30,699 nt of DNA, from NCBI GenBank assembly GCA_014904985.1, contig MU129189.1, forward strand, positions 1 to 30,699, written 5' to 3'. The position numbers and the translations under genes were made by a program. The stretch is from Hydnum rufescens UP504 (lineage: Eukaryota > Basidiomycota > Agaricomycetes > Cantharellales > Hydnaceae). Numbering within the stretch: the stretch's first letter is position 1; the number at the start of each line of letters is the position of its first letter. Below, one piece after another: positions 7,973-17,732 of the stretch. The notes under the pieces were generated by a model. The model was given only the letters and a program-made list of their open reading frames with translations, was not told the DNA's origin and did no database searches.

Positions 7973-8075
7973 GTAAGTATTCACCCTCTATAAGTATGAC
8001 CATGCCAAAGGAGCAGCACAAGCTGCTCCTTTTGCATTACTTCAAATTTTTTACTAATATACACTATGATTCTAG
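7973..8075 (+). other. Intron-like module, 103 bp
   Basis: Donor GTAAGT; hairpin 8002-8017/8022-8037, loop ACAA, one mismatch; CTAAT at 8054-8058; acceptor TTCTAG ending at 8075. The preceding exon hairpin 7940-7959 has a C(TTCG)G loop. Confidence 0.6.
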
Positions 8076-8150
8076 GATCCAAAACAATGACCCATCCCAA
8101 TGGCAACCTGCAACCTGTGCCCACCTGTGAAGTGCCAAGCCACACCCGGT

Positions 8151-8270
8151 ACCACACACCCACCCAAGTGGGTGTGTGGTGCTACTAGATAGTTTTTATT
8201 TTAATTTTTGTGTTCTTTTATTTCTATGGACAGTACCACACACCTGCTAGAGTGGGTGTGTGGTGCTACT
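8151..8270 (+). repeat. Duplicated exon-type hairpin at the end of array 2
   Basis: Two hairpins of the exon type without an intron module between them: a perfect 13-bp one at 8151-8163/8168-8180 (ACCACACACCCAC) and a second at 8232-8270. Each is followed by GCTACTARRTAGTTTTT, so the last unit was duplicated as a whole. Confidence 0.6.
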
Positions 8271-8289
8271 AAGTAGTTTTTTTTCTTTG

Positions 8290-8566
8290 GATTTCTACTG
8301 AGTACCACATCAGATACAGTATTTAAATAAATAAATAATAAGAATAATGGACTGCTGAATGAAACCCTGCTGACCCAGGGTAGCATAAGTATAATATAGT
8401 GATAATAAATAAATAATTATAAATGGAACATACTATCCCCGATAAGCCTGTATGGCCCACTGTCCTGCAAGTCTGAGAATCTCTAAGTCAGACTGAAAGA
8501 CCATGACTTCTTGCCATTGTCTGAGAATCTCTAAGTCCCAGTCTAAGGTGAGAGGGGCCCCTTGTC
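8290..8566. other. AT-rich spacer with a 19-bp direct repeat
   Basis: No gene seen. AAATAAATAA-type tracts at 8322-8342 and 8404-8418, and GTCTGAGAATCTCTAAGTC repeated exactly at 8471-8489 and 8519-8537. Confidence 0.6.
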
Positions 8567-9370
8567 TCATGCTGTGAAATCACCCAGTGGGCCCCAGGGG
8601 CCCCCACCTAAAAACCCGCTCTTAGATTGAATAAAAGCAAGGCAAAAGGGCCTAACTAGATATACAATTATGGCTGACTGGTTTGGCATTGTCCAGGATG
8701 TTGAAGTTGTCTGGGCAGGGCAGGGCCCTGGAAATACATCTTCCCATTTGTACATTTCTTGGTCATCCCTTCCTGGGAATGGAGGAGCCTCTCCTTCAAA
8801 GGAATCACAGATGATAAGAGGCTCCCACAGCCTGGCTTCATTGGTCACAAAGTAGCCTTCCTGCAACAATACAAGTTGGGAGTTGGGTAGAGCTTCTGTC
8901 ATGTGAATGGTACAGCTGGAGTCTGCGAACGTGTGGAGCTGGTAGGCATGTAATTGTTCCAGAGTAAGGAATCCATGGCCTCATTGACAGGTTTGTCCCA
9001 GACAAAGCTGACCAGCATGCTCAAGAGCCACGGAACAGCAGGCATGCTCTCCAGGCATTCGTATGGTGGATGGGAACTGGTAAATAATTGATGTGCCACA
9101 ATGTAGTTAGAATAGGCCAGTAGGACTGTGATTACTCATGTAACCTGGAGGTATCAAGCATGGAGGGCATCACTACAGTACCAGGGCTTGAACAGGTTCT
9201 TGAACCTAGGCCAATCAGGTGCATTGATCCAGTAATAGATACCTCTGATGAATGTGGGAATCAGGAGTTTGGAGTTTGTTCATTTTCTTCTGCTCAGTTC
9301 CAGGCATAGTCCCAGGAAGATTGTAGAGCATCTAGGCATTCCTTTCTGATGACATGTTGTTTGTTCCAGC
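8567..9370 (-). pseudogene. Decayed minus-strand ORFs, unrecognised
   Basis: Protein-like minus-strand sequence broken into frames. From right to left: KQHVIRKECLDALQSSWDYA (about 9365-9305), then a frame with WINAPDWPRFKNLFKPWYC (about 9245-9190), VAHQLFTSSHPPYECLESMP and SFVWDKPVNEAMDSLLWNNY to 8899, then a 111-codon ORF 8902-8567 (LLQEGYFVTNEARLWEPL, CDSFEGEAPPFPGRDDQEMY). It lies to the left of the palindrome that cuts the integrase at 10690, so it could be the far end of that gypsy element or an unrelated captured gene. I do not recognise a chromodomain or any other named domain. Confidence 0.35.
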
Positions 9371-9379
9371 CCTGGCTGT

Positions 9380-10684
9380 AAGATCATATGCTAAAAACCC
9401 ATGAAGCTCATGTAGAAATTGATGCTAAGGCCAGGAGCTTCATGGGATAGCATTACCCATGAGCTTCATGGCAGATAGCATAGCATTACACATGAAGACC
9501 CACAAGTGTTGCTAATGCCAAATATAGTAATAATGTGGTTAGGGTTAGGGTTGGAATTGTCTGGAGTCTACCCCCATGCCCAGTGGGGTTAGGGTTAGGG
9601 TTTGATAAATTACATAATATTCTATATTTGGCAATATTACCTAATCAACTTCCATATTTAGCAATATTACATAATATTTGATTATCTAATCACTCTCCAT
9701 ATTTGGCAATATTATATAATATTTGATTCCCTAATTAATCTCCATATATGGAAGTGTTACATAATATTTAAATTACCTAATCAATTTCCATATGTGGAAA
9801 TATTACATAATTACTTTCCATATTTGGAAAGCCTTACCTAAGCTACCATATATAGCCAGATTACCTAATCTAATTACATAAGCAACAAAGCAGAAATGGG
9901 GGGGGCCCCAGGGGGGATTTGTTGAAAGCCTTGAGCCTTATATGTTCCTCAGAATGTCTGTGTGCAGGGCTGACCCAGTTGTGGGACATTTGAGTGTCAT
10001 TTGGATTTAAATGACACTCAAATGTCCCACAACTGGGTCAGCCCTGCACACAGACATTCTGAGGAACATATAAGGCTCAAGGCTTTCAACAAATCCCCCC
10101 TGGGGCCCCCCCATTTCTGCTTTGTTGCTTATGTAATTAGACTAGGTAATCTGGCTATATATGGTAGCTTAGGTAAGGCTTTCCAAATATGGAAAGTAAT
10201 TATGTAATATTTCCACATATGGAAATTGATTAGGTAATTTAAATATTATGTAACACTTCCATATATGGAGATTAATTAGGGAATCAAATATTATATAATA
10301 TTGCCAAATATGGAGAGTGATTAGATAATCAAATATTATGTAATATTGTCAAATATGGAAGTTGATTAGGTAATATTGCCAAATATAGAATATTATGTAA
10401 TTTATCAAACCCTAACCCTAACCCCACTGGGCATGGGGGTAGACATTCCCAACCACACTCCAGACAATCCCAACCCCCAACCCTAACCCCCAACTGTCCC
10501 CAACCACCAACATTATTACTGTATTTGGCATAGCAACACTTGTGGGTCTTCATGTGTAATGCTATCCCATGAAGCTCATGGTAATGCCATTCCACAAAGC
10601 TCATGGGTAATGCTATCCCATGAAGCTCCTGGCCTTAGCATCAATTTCTACATGGGCTTCATGGGTTTTTAGCATATGATCTTA
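9380..10684. repeat. Large palindrome with TTAGGG-like tracts
   Basis: Two arms of about 620 and 675 bp (9380-10002 and 10009-10684) around a 6-bp centre. The outer ends are TAAGATCATATGC and its complement, flanked by TA on both sides. Within each arm are short CATGAGCTTCATGG palindromes, an array of AT-rich units of about 50 bp (CCATATTTGGCAATATTACATAATATT-like, in part), and TTAGGGTTAGGG tracts (left 9541-9556 and 9587-9602; right as CCCTAA near 10410 and 10480). The right arm keeps extra G-rich sequence in the telomere-like part. The gypsy integrase stops just right of it, so it looks like an insertion or an inverted duplication inside that element. Confidence 0.8.
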
Positions 10685-10689
10685 TGGCC

Positions 10690-11660
10690 AGTGTTGGTCC
10701 ACGAGTTCCAACAAGTGAGGGTTTAGTAACACTTCATCACCTACATTGTAAAGAACAGCTCTTCATTTTTTGTCATACTGGTACACCTGAGTGTCAGTGG
10801 CTTGAATAATGGCATTGCAGGCCAGGTCCCTTCAGACATGGAGGTCATCTATGTGTTTGTCCGCTAGTGGACTATCTGTGAGTGTTGGCCCTGCTGACTC
10901 CTGTAGCAAATGTAGGGGAGTCCAGGGCATGTATCCTAGCAATAAGGAGGCAGGTGATGCCTGTGTGGCTGAGTGCATAGCCCTATTGTAGGCAGACGCC
11001 AATACATCTAGCCAATTGGCCCAATCAGAATGGTCTGCATTTACATAACACTGTATCATGGTTTCGAGATGCTGATTCATTACTTCAGTTTGGCTGTCAG
11101 TCTGAGGGTGGTGGGAGGTGGACATGGGTAGTCAAGTGTCAAAGTAGTTTGCTAGAGAATGCCAGACATTGCTTATAAAACATGGGTTGTGGTTGCTTAT
11201 GATTTGTGATGGTAGGCCAAAGTGCTTGTACACCTCCCTATGTAGTAATGCAGCCATCTGATCTGTGGTTACATGGGTGGTGGTGGGGACAAAAATGCCA
11301 TATTTTGTGAGTTTATCCACAATGACTAAGATAGTGTCATGTCCTCCCAACTTGGGTAACCCCATTACAAAGTCCATACTGATGACCTCAAATGGTAATC
11401 GGGGTACATCAATTGGTTGAAGGTAACCCTTGGGTCCTAATCGGTCATGCTTAGTCTTTTGGCAGACATTGCAGGTCTCGCAGTAATGTAGGACATCCTT
11501 TTGCATGGATTTCCAGTAGAATCCTTGATGGAGCATTTCCAATGTTTTCCCCACCAGCCATGAGCGGACTTGTGGGGGGCATCATGGGCTTCCTTGACCA
11601 GGGTAAGTTGCTCTGTTGAGGGTACACACAATCTAGATTGACCATTGGAGTCTCTAAATA
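10690..11660 (-). pseudogene. Ty3/gypsy integrase, degenerate
   Basis: Minus-strand pieces in usual order: the HHCC zinc-binding region (H residues near 11580, then YCETCNVCQ at about 11475), the catalytic core (VISMDFVMGLPKLGGHD, first Asp present), IISNHNPCFIS where the family has S-D as the second catalytic Asp and this copy has Asn, then HHPQTDSQTEVMNQHLE with the Glu present, YNRAMHSATQASPASLLLGY, and VGDEVLLNPHLLELVDQHWP running into the palindrome at 10684. Frames change at least twice (near 11130 and 11550). The C-terminal part after LLNPH is missing. The altered Asp and frameshifts make it inactive. Confidence 0.85.
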
Positions 11661-11957
11661 GCAGGAGCCCATTAGCACCCCTGGTGAATCAATGGAACCA
11701 TTCAAGTTCCACTTTCTGCCCTCATGGGGTCTGGGATCCCATGTCAGCTCTGGTTCTGGTCCAGATGGCTTTGAATTCCAGGTCATTGATGTACCCTTTT
11801 TGGAAATGACAGATCATAGCATCCAAGATAGATAAGTTTAGTCCTGGTGGTGGCCTGTCTAGACTTTGGACCTTTGTGTCTGTGTCCTGGGTCTCAGCAG
11901 GAAGGGTTACTGCAGGTTGTGGGTAGTAGACATATTAGTTGATGCGATGATTTGAGC

Positions 11958-12845
11958 TCATGTAAATATGAATGTGGCTCTTCCCAAACTGGGGGAATGA
12001 TTGGTGAGTCCTATGCTGCTAGTTCGATCATCCTCATTCATGACCAGTTTAGGGAGGTTTTGATCCTTGGGCAAAACTACTTCCAGGATCAACAGGAGTC
12101 TGGACAGGGGATCCACATTGGAATGAACATGACCTGGCTGGTGTACTATGGTCATTCCTGGGAAAGCAGAAAATATGGTGCCCCATGTGCTAAGATGACA
12201 ATTGGCATTTTCATAGGTTTTTGCCCATTGCAAGGCCACATGGTCTGTCACTAGGAGGATCTGCTCCCTTTCTATAAAGGGCAGGAATTGTATTAGGCTG
12301 TCATTGGCCACTAGTGCTTCCCTTTCCATAGTGGAGTACCAGGTTTCGGTGGGTTTGCATGTATGGTTCCAATAAGTGATGACTCTTTCCACTTGGATGA
12401 TAGTCTCTTCAAATGAACTTGCCCATGTCCCCATCAGTGGCCAGTCATTGTGGGTCAGAGAGTTTTATGGTCAGATCCAGTATTGGGCCCCCTTGTTGTA
12501 TGCCTTATAAAGACATTCGTAGGCCTTGGTTTCACACAGATCACATACTAGTATGGGTTGGATTTGCTGTAATTCTCTGGCAAGAGCCACATTGGATGCA
12601 TCTGTGTACAACCTGTAGCCCTGCCCACATATAGGGTGACCTTGAACTGGTGCTGATGTTAATGCTTGCTTCATCCTTTCATAGGCTTCTTCATGTTCAG
12701 TCTTCCAAATCCAGGGCATGCCTTTTTGTAGCAGGACAAATAATGGTGCAGCTATTTCCAAAAAGTAAGGTATGTATGCGGCAAAATAGACTGCCATGCC
12801 CAGGAAGGTTTCTAAGTCCTTGCGGTGTCAGGGAATGGCTAGGGC
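11958..12845 (-). pseudogene. Ty3/gypsy RT connection and RNase H, degenerate
   Basis: From right to left on the minus strand: KDLETFLGMAVYFAAYIP and WIWKTEHEEAYERMKQAL (RT thumb/connection), YRLYTDASNVALA (RNase H first Asp), then after a frame change YSTMEREAL (Glu), LLVTDHVALQW (Asp) and HQPGHVHSNVDPLSRLL. The RT palm with the YLDD-type motif is absent, because sequence to the right of 12845 is the LTR palindrome. It is followed on the left by degenerate linker to the integrase. Confidence 0.85.
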
Positions 12846-14153
12846 TGTTATAGAAGAAGGATTGGGAGCTCTGATGACTGTCAAATCAAACTCTGGTTCA
12901 GCCAGTGTGTAGATGGGAGACTGTATTTCTGTTTTTATTCAATGGGCTGGTTCACTCTGATGGTTGATCACTCTCTAACAAGTTGTATATGATATTCAGT
13001 GGAGGATAAGGTTGTGGTATGGACTAGCTATAGTCAATGATATATCATGGGATGCTTGTGAAAGGCTTATACATGTTGTATTGAACTGTTTACTGCTATT
13101 TGTGTGTATCTATTTGTGTCCTCCTGGTCAAAATGTGGATTCTAAAGTGGGTTCTAGACTGGTTTAAGCTTGATTCAGTGTGTCAATGTGTTTCATTCTT
13201 CTTCTGACTTGACTTTGTTATTACTCACCTTTCCTTGGATGTCCAGCAACTCTAACCTTAGGTCCTGCAACTATCCTTGGCTTGGTATTTCACATAGAGG
13301 GCTTCCAGTGACTTAGTCTTTAACAACCTTGTATATGCCTTAGCTCCAGATGGCTTTAGATCAGTACTCTCTTCAGATGCAAGCAGATTTGTAGACAGTA
13401 GTATATTCCAGTAGTGAGGAGATGGGGGGATACAGGAAAATCTACCAGCTTTTATACCTTTCTGAAGGTGGCTGTGTTTAAAGAATATGACTCACCTAGG
13501 AGTGAGTCATATTCTTTAAACACAGCCACCTTCAGAAAGGTATAAAAGCTGGTAGATTTTCCTGTATCCCCCCATCTCCTCACTACTGGAATATACTACT
13601 GTCTACAAATCTGCTTGCATCTGAAGAGAGTACTGATCTAAAGCCATCTGGAGCTAAGGCATATACAAGGTTGTTAAAGACTAAGTCACTGGAAGCCCTC
13701 TATGTGAAATACTAAGCCAAGGATAGTTGCAGGACCTAAGGTTAGAGTTGCTGGACATCCAGGGAAAGGTGAGTAATAACAAAGTCAAGTCAGAAGAAGA
13801 ATGAAACACATTGACACACTGAATCAAGCTTAAACCAGTCTAGAACCCACTTTAGAATCCGCATTTTGACCAGGAGGACACAAATAGATACACACAAATA
13901 GCAGTAAACAGTTCAATACAACATGTATAAGCCTTTCACAAGCATCCCATGATATATCATTGACTATAGCTAGTCCATACCACAACCTTATCCTCCACTG
14001 AATATCATATACAACTTGTTAGAGAGTGATCAACTGTCAGAGCGAACCAGCCCATTGAATAAAAACAGAAATACAGTCTCCCATCTACACACTGGCTGAA
14101 CCAGAGTTTGATTTGACAGTCATCGGAGCTCCCAATCCTTCTTCTATACTGTA
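12846..14153. mobile_element. Palindrome of two partial LTRs, head to head
   Basis: 12846-13495 is a minus-strand and 13502-14153 a plus-strand copy of the right-hand 650 bp of the LTR at 4543-6144. They meet at the LTR's own small palindrome (GACTCACCTAGGAGTGAGTC), leaving a 6-bp centre. Arms differ at only a handful of sites, several of them CG against TG or CA. The TATA boxes of the two arms (13449-13456 minus, 13541-13548 plus) point away from each other. It sits where the RT palm of the gypsy element should be. Confidence 0.85.
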
Positions 14154-15949
14154 AGCTCATCAAGTTCTTTGTGTTCAACATTCTCAGGTCTCATGGAGCT
14201 GGTAGGCACCAAAGGAAACAATCCCAGCTTCAAAGGATTGGAAATCAAGGGTCTGCAACCCAGGTTGTAACTCATTATAGAATGGATTCTTCTGTGGGCA
14301 GGCTTGTTCTTGTCACCCAAGATAATTGTCATAGTCTTGTCAGTAAGCTCTGCAACATTATATGGTGTATGACCATCTTGAATAGATCCTTGTGTGAATT
14401 GAAGGCTCAATTTGCTCTCTTGAACAATATCATGGAGATAATAAGCTTGGTACAGGGCTTCGTGGATTGCAGGCGACTCTAAAGCTCAAATCAACAATCC
14501 TTTGGCATCAACCTGAGGCCTCAGATTTTTCAAGTTGAGCTCCCCCTCAGGAAGGAATTCAGGTGTGCTTTTCAGTGTGGTGACATCAATCAAAGAAGAA
14601 GGTTCATTTTCAATACCATGCTGTATTGCCTTGATGGAACAGACATTTCATGGCATGGACATGATAGGCAAAGTTACTTGTATGGATCATCCAGAGTCGC
14701 AATCACCATCTTGCCACAATTGTAAGTTCATTCCTATTCTGTGTGCATATTCAATTCTTGCTGAGTATGAATATAACCAGGGCTGGCCTAGGATCATATC
14801 CTTCTGGCCAATGTTGTCCAATGTGATAAAGAAGTTGTGGGGGAGGGGAATTCCTCCGACATGAACAGGAACATTATGACATAATCCAATGAGATTAACA
14901 TGATGGCCAAAAACACCTCATAGAAGCCAGTCCTCTGTGGACAAGTTGATTGGTAACTCAAGTTTCATTTGGAGCAGTTGGACCATGATGTTCAATTCAC
15001 TGCCATTGTCAATGAGCATAGTACATGGGTGGCCAAAGATTGTGCCCTGGATTCTGGCTGTCACCATTGTGAGAAAAGACAGGTGAAGGAAATAGTCAGT
15101 TTCCCTAATATTGAACTGCAGCTTGTGTTCATCCTTGAAGTCACACATGTAGAATTCATCAGCTTGACCATCAGAATTGAATTTAGAAAATGTATCATCC
15201 ACAGGGCTATCTTTGTTGGTGGTCTTGTCATCTGAGTCAACTAGAGGTGCAATGCCTTTCAGGGGTCGATAGGTTAAAGGGTGCCTCTGAGGTCACATCT
15301 TCATTTCCAAGGGATTGATTCCATACTCAGCTGAGCTAATCGAAAGCTCAATGCTCTTCATCTGCATGGCCTCAGGACTAACAGGGACTTTCTGTGTCTT
15401 TGTAGCAATTTGTAGTCTCTTGCCTAACTTGAAGGAAGATCCGAGGACATTGCCAAGTCTAACAGGGACTTCCTGGCTCATAAGGGACTTGAATAGGGCC
15501 TCAACATTCACACTCTCTTGAAGTTCACTGGCAAAACGATAGGCCAGGGAAGCTCTCTTCTTGGGTTGACCATTCTTGCCATGGATGATCATGTCATCTA
15601 ACATAGCTCTGGCCTGTGGACTTGTGGGCAATCTGCTGTTCCATCCTGCATTTTGATGTCTTCATTAGGCAGGACAGCAGTGGAAGGTTCAGGAGGATGA
15701 GTTTCTTGCTTCAGAATAGGAGGCTTGTTCACATGGCTGTCAGACTCTTGTTTGCTAACAGGGTGTTGAGGCAGCTCAATATATGCATGTTTAGGACATT
15801 CCATCTTCTTTGGCCTTGGCTCTTCCTTGTCATCAGACCAGGGTCACTTCTGGCCACATATCTGCTTATGACTAGCAGGAAAGACTTTGTAGTTGTACTC
15901 TCCAAAGGTAGTGAACTCTTGATTCAAGAGATTGAAGTTGTGTGAGTGT
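14154..15949 (-). pseudogene. Ty3/gypsy protease region, degenerate
   Basis: Minus-strand frames: a proline/lysine-rich segment (EEPRPKKMECPKH, about 15820-15790), then ASELQESVNVEALFKSLM, then the retropepsin-like part GTIFGHPCTMLIDNGSELNI (catalytic Asp near 15010), a TGA where LRGVFGH-like sequence is usual, FFITLDNIGQKDMILGQPWL and IEYAHRIGMNLQLW. It continues as HRRIHSIMSYNLGCRPL to about 14160 before the LTR palindrome. The arrangement matches the gag-protease linker of agaricomycete gypsy elements. Several stops and frame changes; inactive. Confidence 0.75.
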
Positions 15950-16640
15950 TCCATCTATGGATGCTGCAGTTCAGGTTTAAACCTGTGGAACCTGAGTTTA
16001 AACCTGAACCTGACCCAGGTCAGGTTTCATTTCATTTTCTTCAGGTCAGGTTCAGGTTTTGCCCTTGCCCTGAATCCAAAAACCAGTCTGAAACCAGGTT
16101 TAAACCTGAACCTGAAAGGTGGGGTGTAGGTTCCATTCCATGTAAATTGACCACTATTCTGGCACCAAATCTGGCAATTTACACATGTGACTATAGTTCT
16201 GGAGTCAGAAGTCACATGACTTGGCCATCAAATGAGGTAATTGGTGCAGATCACAAGTCACATGACAGAATGTAGTGACTAAATACAATCTCCAGAAGAT
16301 GTGTGAGCAGTAAATTGAAGTGAAAGGGGGCTAGGAAGGAGATGTGGATCTAAAGCAGGATGTAAAGGGAGTGGCAGAGGCAGAGACTTGAGCAGAGGGT
16401 GTAGATATTCTGTAGTACCCCCTGAAAATGTTGGCTTCCCTCATACCTCAGGTTTCAGGTTTAAACCAGGTTTAAACCAGGTTTAAACCAGGTTTAAACC
16501 AGAACCTGACCTGAATGAGACCAAACCTCAGGTCAGGTTCAGGTTTTGCCCTCATGGGTGATTTTGGAACCTGGTCAGGTTTAGGTTTTGCCCAAATTGG
16601 GCAAAACCTGACCAAAACCTGACTGTGGCAACCATAGTTC
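15950..16640. repeat. AGGTTTAAACC-type repeat block inside the gypsy element
   Basis: Two flanks rich in CAGGTTCAGGTTT, AGGTTTAAACC and AGGTCAGGTTCAGG words (15970-16115 and 16445-16620), including four head-to-tail copies of CAGGTTTAAAC at about 16458-16500. The two flanks share the stretch AGGTCAGGTTCAGGTTTTGCCC (here described in part) at about 16043 and 16531, in the same orientation. The 330-bp middle has two TCACATGAC motifs (16212, 16257) and no gene. It separates gag from protease, so it is probably an inserted repeat element. Confidence 0.65.
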
Positions 16641-17732
16641 CATCTTAATGTTAGAGGCATTGACAAGTTGGTCTCATAGGACTCACGTGACTCTGCTGTC
16701 ATTGATGTTGCCTCACAGAAGATCAGATCCATTGGCCTGTATGAGTCGGCCTTCACTTGACCACCTCAAGACTTTCTTTGCAACAAAGGCTTGTGTTTCA
16801 GGGCAATCTTTGAGTAAGTGGCCTTGTTCTCCACACATCAAACATGTAATTGATGAAGTAGAAAGGTTTACAGGATGTGTTCCAACTGTATCAGCTTGCA
16901 AATGGCCTAGTGCAATGGTCAAACATCCGATCTTTTCAGCAAGATCATTGATATTTGATTTGACAAGATCGCAAGTGTCCTGGGGCTTTGGGTCTGGGGC
17001 AATGATTGTAGGTACATCTTTGCTAGGCTTGGCCTCATGTTCAACCCAGTATCTCTTGAATCCAGTGCACCTTGTGTCTTGATCAGTATTGGAATCAATT
17101 GAAGAAGACTCATCCGAGTCAGAGGAATCCGTTGTGGCCTCATTATCATGGAGTCCATATTGTCCATCATCATCCAGGACTCGATACAAGTCTCACTTGA
17201 GGCATAACTTGATGGTTTGAATCACCTCTGGCATAGGAGGGGGACAGGGAAGATCAGTCCACAGCTTTGAATTCTTGAGAACAGTTGCAATCTCCTTGCA
17301 AAAGGAGGGTGGCTTGATGCCACACCAAAAATAGTCATGCTTATCCAATTGAGATAAGGCTTTGCAATCATCCAGGGACTTCACTATAACCATGAACTTG
17401 TGAATGTAGTTGTCAAACTTGGCAACAGACAAGAGTTTTTGGTCCTTGTGTACAAGCTTGATAAGGTGATCGACCTTGTAATAAGGCTTTTCCTCTTCTG
17501 AGGGATAAAATTCAAGTAATCAGGCTTTAAAGGAGTCCCAATCATCTCCATAGTACTCATCTAGTGACTCAATGAATTGTTTGGATTTGGTATTGCAGTA
17601 ATGAGTGATTTGTTGTATAGTTTGAATTGAATTGAGGCCAGCTGTTGTGGCACAGAACTCTTATTCTACCAGGAAGTGTAGGATTTGTTTTCCATGGAAC
17701 TGGGGAGCATCCTTGGATCATGGTCCAGGCAT
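16641..17732 (-). pseudogene. Ty3/gypsy gag, degenerate
   Basis: Starts MPGP at 17732 followed at once by a TGA, then SKDAPQFHGKQILHFLVE, FIESLDEYYGDDWDSFKA, another TGA, LLEFYPSEEEKPYYKVDHL, VAKFDNYIHKFMVIVKSL, and the CCHC zinc knuckle CLMCGEQGHLLKDC at about 16844-16803. The order and spacing match gag of agaricomycete gypsy elements, where the start is M-P-x-P-x-S-x-D-A-P-x-F. The knuckle implies RNA binding and particle assembly in the intact parent. The frame is lost after GRLIQANGSDL near 16715, just before the repeat block. Confidence 0.8.

Larger units (their letters stand above)
6145..8280 (+). repeat. Intron-hairpin module array 2
   Basis: Eight complete intron-like modules and one 5'-truncated one, separated by exon-like segments of 83, 125, 126, 123, 137, 215, 116 and 166 bp. 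Every module has a GT donor, a hairpin of 13-16 bp arms built on GAGCAGC/GCTGCTC, a CTAAC/CTAAT (once CTCAT) branch-like site and a TAG or CAG acceptor. Every exon-like segment has a second hairpin of the CCACACACCC/GGGTGTGTGG type before the donor: 6250-6275, 6478-6505, 6691-6718, 6910-6937, 7137-7164, 7455-7480, 7667-7688, 7940-7959, 8151-8180. The first six hairpins read AAAGAGCAG, the last three AAGGAGCAG with the matching change in the other arm. Exon-like segments contain stops in most frames, so the array is more likely non-coding RNA or a DNA element than a protein gene. Confidence 0.75.

Noticed and set aside
6145..8280. CRISPR array
   Set aside because: Repeats are palindromic and regularly spaced, but the segments between them are themselves homologous, they are 80-215 bp long, and the sequence is eukaryotic.
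16027..16215. FRFRFKPGFR-like and KPEP-rich peptides as a repeat protein
   Set aside because: They are translations of the AGGTTTAAACC word repeat and appear in several frames on both strands.
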